Below are positions 60,601-64,000 of a DNA stretch of 64,000 nt, piece by piece; position 1 is the stretch's first letter, and the number at the start of each line of letters is the position of its first letter. The notes beneath the pieces are model-generated. The model made no database searches and was not told the origin of the DNA. It saw nothing but the letters and a program-made list of their open reading frames with translations. The DNA comes from Oscheius sp. JU75 (lineage: Eukaryota; Nematoda; Chromadorea; Rhabditida; Rhabditidae). The position numbers were made by a program, and so were the translations under genes. The stretch covers positions 8,432,001-8,496,000 of the forward strand of contig JASJZC010000007.1 in the NCBI GenBank assembly GCA_037178855.1, read 5' to 3'.

Positions 60601-61812
60601 TTCCTTCTTCTGGTCGTCGGTCATCCACTTTGTGAAGTCGGCAAAATTATTGTCCAAATCACGACGATGGCGTTCTCGAGTGGTGGTGGTCAGCAGAACT
60701 TTGCAATCGTTCTGACAAATATGGTATGAATTATCATGATTGTCCTTGCCTTCCAGACATTGACCTTCTCACGATGGTCTTCCGGAAGCTTCTGTGCCAA
60801 TTCGTCCCATTTCTTGGAAGCAGCTTCAGTATCCAAACGAAATTGTGTTCCCAAGTCTGCCTTGGCTTCAACGTCATCAATCCATTCAAGACATTGCCGT
60901 GCGTATGTCTCGTCCCACTTCTGCTGAGTCAGATAAGGAAGTTGCTTGTAGAACTTCATGACCTTTTCGCGGAAGACTTTTGCGTCTTTTACGTACTGAA
61001 AAGATTTCTATTTTTCAGCTGTGTACCATCAAAGTACCGGTTTCAGTTCCTCCTTCTGTTCTTCGGTAAGCCAGTCATCGAACTCTTTCTCTTGCACAGA
61101 TCTGAAAACATGACAGCCGTCCTAGACACCACTTCCCAGCTCTATCACAAACTTTGTTCTATAGTTCCCTATCATCAACAAGTCACAACTGATCCCCCTC
61201 TAGCGCTGTGCTCTATGTGCTTATCATTATGTGCGGACTATTCGAGAACTGCTTCGCTTGGTCGCAAACACTGTTATCGCAGATTTGATGTGGTGAAAAG
61301 GCGTAAACAAGTGGAACTAGCGTAGGAGATGTATAGCTCGTACCTGATTCCTCGAATCATTTGACGATCCTGGTTGTCCCAGGACTCCACATGGCGATCG
61401 CGTAGGATTACATTACTTTGGACCTGGAAAAAGGTTTTCTGATGACATAGGTAATATTTTGACTGGGTATGACATAACTTTCATGACATATTTTGAAAAT
61501 GCAAATTCTGTAATTGTTCGCCTCGCAAATCTATCGTACAAGTCTAATGGGAAATGCTTTACCACAAAATGCTGTGCAAAAACACAAAAAACTGCAAAAA
61601 GTTTGATTACTCGGCTGATATGAAACAGAAAATCAGACTTGTACGATAGATTTGCGAGACGCCAAGACCGTGTTTCAAATAATTAGTGTACACCATTGTA
61701 GCTACATAATTTTTTAAAGACAGTTTATGTTTAAAAAAATGATCGACGAATAATGAAAAAACTTGCTTACCACAACGAAGGTGGTCAGTGCCAGCCACAG
61801 CAGGGAGGTCAT
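54645..61812 (-). CDS. npa: Nematode polyprotein allergen/antigen (NPA, ABA-1 family), ~2,038 aa
   Basis: Eleven exons close in frame (6117 nt): 61812-61771, 61423-61344, 61101-61038, 60995-60750, 60711-60597, 60557-60358, 60321-59893, 59853-59695, 59506-59309, 59269-58886 and 58844-54645. Exon 1 is a signal peptide (MTSLLWLALTTFVV). About 15 tandem ~133-aa units follow. Typical units start HHHTSLEEALPKYLTWLTED, carry a Cys in KGACK and one in EGCGK, and end SRKRR. NPA units are small helical proteins that bind fatty acids and retinoids with a conserved Trp (here in YLTW). The precursor is cut at the tetrabasic furin-type sites and secreted. Units 1-4 are diverged and split by introns. The last ten lie in a single 4.2-kb exon and are near-identical, except one divergent unit at about 55,890-56,290. 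Intron 4 uses a GC donor (AAG|GCAAGG). Confidence 0.97.
55425..55891 (-). repeat. npa: NPA identical tract, copy A (467 bp)
   Basis: Identical base for base, by line-by-line comparison, to 57045-57511, at an offset of exactly 1620 bp (four units of 405 bp). It covers more than one NPA unit, including a unit boundary, and stays in frame. Flanking sequence diverges abruptly at both ends. Confidence 0.9.
55892..56292 (-). repeat. npa: Divergent NPA unit inside the homogenised array
   Basis: This unit begins AHHYHHSFEDSLTKFLGW and ends TSEKRRQRR. It differs from its neighbours along most of its length (for example GCNHYAQDLFGEAHYSDMEE, GMGEGERQDKSFRLATVCAA) yet keeps both Cys, the core Trp and flanking basic cleavage sites. 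It probably escapes the homogenisation seen around it. Confidence 0.8.
57045..57511 (-). repeat. npa: NPA identical tract, copy B (467 bp)
   Basis: Partner of 55425-55891. The adjoining segment 57511-57660 is in turn near-identical to 56700-56850, so units have exchanged sequence in a patchwork. Confidence 0.9.
61522..61658. mobile_element. Small fold-back element (137 bp) in NPA intron 1
   Basis: Perfect 24-bp terminal inverted repeats: CTCGCAAATCTATCGTACAA plus GTCT at 61522-61545, and the exact inverse complement at 61635-61658. The AT-rich 89-bp interior has no coding capacity. A clear target-site duplication is not visible, so the transposon family cannot be assigned. Confidence 0.75.
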
Positions 61813-62071
61813 GACGATGCACTGCCTTATCGCCAGCCGAGGCTTCCTCGCTCTTAAAGCCAAGAACACGCAAAAACAAATACAATTCATTGATTAGCAT
61901 TTAAGAATCATATCACTTCGGGGGTCCAAAGTCAGATCCTTGACAAAAAGCGCGCTAATATGTCGTTATCACCGGTTCTGAAAAGTGGAGGATGAAAACG
62001 GAAAGAAGGTAGGAATTCACTTAAACCTGCCATGTTGACCAGTGTTTGTGACAGTAGCCTGAGTCGTCCCT

Positions 62072-62077
62072 TTTATT
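62072..62077 (-). terminator. Polyadenylation signal AATAAA
   Basis: AATAAA on the minus strand directly after the 40-codon frame; its closeness to the stop is what makes the small gene credible. Confidence 0.45.
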
Positions 62078-62083
62078 GATTCA

Positions 62084-62206
62084 CTAAAATATGAATGTAT
62101 GATGAAGAAGAAACTGGCAATGCCTCATGACCCCATCCTGGTTGCCAAATCTAGAGTATCCTTGAATAACAAGGACCAAAACAAGGAGCAGGACAATTAA
62201 CCGCAT
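62084..62206 (-). CDS. Possible small secreted peptide, 40 aa
   Basis: ATG lies eight bases behind a GACTTCAG acceptor. The frame starts with a strongly hydrophobic leader (MRLIVLLLVLVLVIQGYS) typical of a signal peptide. A ~22-residue tail with a single Cys follows, ending in TAG, and AATAAA (complement of 62072-62077) lies a few bases further on. Start, leader, stop and polyadenylation signal in 140 bp support a real small gene. It could instead be an alternative first exon of the NPA gene, whose ATG is 272 bp downstream on the same strand. No family recognised. Confidence 0.45.
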   Translation of the reverse strand: MRLIVLLLVLVLVIQGYSRFGNQDGVMRHCQFLLHHTFIF

Positions 62207-64000
62207 CGCTCTATCTGAAGTCATCTGTTTGCCTTAGTGGGTCAAAGCTTACCATTCCCACGACATATTACTCAGAACAGCAAAAAATGAATGACTTCAA
62301 AGACCTGAAAAATGTGAAATGAAGATCGTGAGAGCCAAGAACAAATAACAAGTTTTTTAGGAACTCAGAGTCGTTTACAGCACGGAACTCCAATAGAGCC
62401 TGGTTTACGTGATAGAAGGCCCAAGAAGGATGACTAGTTGAAGACATATTTAGGGATAGTTGAAAACAAGAACTGATAGAGCTTTAACCAAAAAAAGAAA
62501 TATTTCGATTGATTTTGGTATAGAAGGTGAAAATTCAACAGTTAAAACCTACAAAAAAACGTACGTGTTATTGACAACGACAAGCCTAAAAAGTCATTTT
62601 CCCCTTGTTCTAACAGACATACACAATATTTAGTGTTTGTTGCTTTGTAATTGCCAATATTTTTAGCTGCTTTGACTTTATGAATTTGCTTTATTCCTTT
62701 TTTGAAAGATCAGCTAAAGTTTATGAGCTTCTTGACGCCTCAACCAAAGTCAAAGTTTATTCGTTTCAGTGGCTCAAACGAAATTGCCTAACAAGGCGTT
62801 CAGGCACGAAGAGACTTCTAAAGTGGTGTATTTTGGTTCCAATTATTGCGGTCTGTTGACCCCATAGATGACAAAAAGAGATGTCGAGGAAATTAACTTC
62901 ATCACAGGGGTGGTACTCAAAAGATAGGCCGATTCGGTGTAAAGACATCTCCCACACAAACGACTTGATTACGACGCTAGCGTCTCTTTAGGGAGCAAGA
63001 AAACACGACTTTTACCAAGAGCTGCTGTTTGAGACGGCCCTGGAAGGAGAGACCCCCCAATGATTTTGGTAATTGCATCCAGAGGAGACGGCTATAAACA
63101 CGAAATTGAAACTGAGCAGAAGCAGAATGATCGATGCCGGCTAACTAAGAATCTTGGAGTGAGTCGTCAGTGGCTTTTCACACGTCGTCAGCTAATCAGC
63201 CAGGAAGCATCATTGAGGGTCTGCTTCATTACATTAGTAAGAAGAGCACGTGACGCAGGCACTAGACCAGAAGAGGAGCTGTCTCTTAGTAAGTCTTTGG
63301 GTGGGAACGCCTCAAGGCTATGCCGAGCGGAAAATGCATAAAAAGAAATTTGATCTCCGACCGCGCAGCATATGTTTTAAGCACAAATCACAAAAGAATA
63401 AGCGAAAGAAGTCATTTGATAGCAGGGCATAGCTATCTTATCACCAAGTATAGCTAGCCTATTTTCCATTCTTTCCGACTCGGTAATAGTTGGTTACCTC
63501 AAAACCATTTTCCATTAATTTCCAAGAAAAGTAGTTGTTACCTTATCAGCGTTGTCACTGCTCGCGCAAAACACGTAGAGCACAGAAAAAAACGGCCACA
63601 GCGGAACGGATACAAACTGGCAAAGATTTGTCTTCAGTTTAGAGAAGTTTCGATTCACTATAATGTGAGACTAACGATGCTCTCAAAACTTATGATCTTT
63701 GTTCTTATCGTGGTATCATCCTATTCACATGTATTCGAAGAGCATGTTCTTTGTGGACGGAGATATCTATTTGTTTTTCACTTGCCCTAAGTACCATGTC
63801 TTCCTGTCCACCTCACCCCAGAACCAGGAACCAGTCTAGCTGGTCAACGCTTACTTAAATTGATTAAGTGCGACTTTAACACTATGATTGAGCTATAATA
63901 TAGGCGATTTCAATTAAAGTAAAACTATGAATAGCATATCGTAAAATCTAAGAGAATGACAAAGTAGACAAGGAGAGAGTCACTTTTATTACTTTGCCCT
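62207..64000. other. Intergenic, nothing recognised
   Basis: No supportable gene. Frames at 62766-62957 (minus) and 63060-63341 (plus) lack family resemblance. The upstream regulatory region of the NPA cluster should lie here. Confidence 0.45.

Overview
This is nuclear DNA from a nematode. The strongest evidence is a complete nematode polyprotein allergen/antigen (NPA, ABA-1 family) gene, a lipid-binding family I know only from nematodes. The other genes fit an animal genome: a trimeric G-protein alpha subunit, a Rho GTPase, an ecto-nucleotide pyrophosphatase (ENPP), a GT31 galactosyltransferase and an immunoglobulin-domain protein. Genes are split by many GT-AG introns, often only 35-45 nt long with TTTTCAG-type acceptors. 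Several start codons lie directly behind a bare 3' splice site, as expected for spliced-leader trans-splicing, and one gene pair has operon spacing. I cannot name the species.

Layout. 1-3.6 kb: almost nothing convincing, two weak exons. 3.58-3.93 kb (-): acyl-CoA-binding domain of an ACBD3-like gene, 3' part not found. 5.0-8.5 kb (-): a likely two-gene operon, a 680-aa Glu-rich coiled-coil protein followed by a 163-aa basic protein. 9.5-10.4 kb: two copies of a ~296-bp repeat with a strong hairpin between them. 11.2-12.9 kb (+): immunoglobulin-domain protein. 14.0-16.1 kb (+): 208-aa Cys-rich type I membrane protein (Shisa/VOPP1-like). 17.8-21.7 kb (+): 836-aa RING-finger protein in 20 exons. 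21.7-29.0 kb: no gene recognised. 29.0-31.0 kb (+): secreted Cys-rich, probably GPI-anchored protein. 33.9-35.6 kb (+): atypical Rho GTPase. 36.6-38.2 kb (-): G-alpha subunit. 38.2-44.4 kb: no gene, but a mariner-type MITE at 42.5-43.1 kb. 44.4-48.1 kb (+): ENPP. 49.2-50.6 kb (+): GT31 glycosyltransferase. 50.7-53.8 kb (-): secreted protein joining diverged NPA units to laminin-type EGF domains. 54.6-61.8 kb (-): the NPA polyprotein, about 2,038 aa and 15 units. 62.1-62.2 kb (-): possible 40-aa secreted peptide.

The most interesting part is 50.7-62.2 kb, a same-strand cluster of NPA-family secreted genes. One is a large furin-type-processed tandem polyprotein whose units are being homogenised: a 467-bp tract is identical between two units. 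The other is a shorter neighbour in which NPA-like units are fused to laminin EGF modules. Exon models were built by hand by matching splice sites and reading phase. Every model called complete closes in frame over its whole length; where it does not close, I say so.
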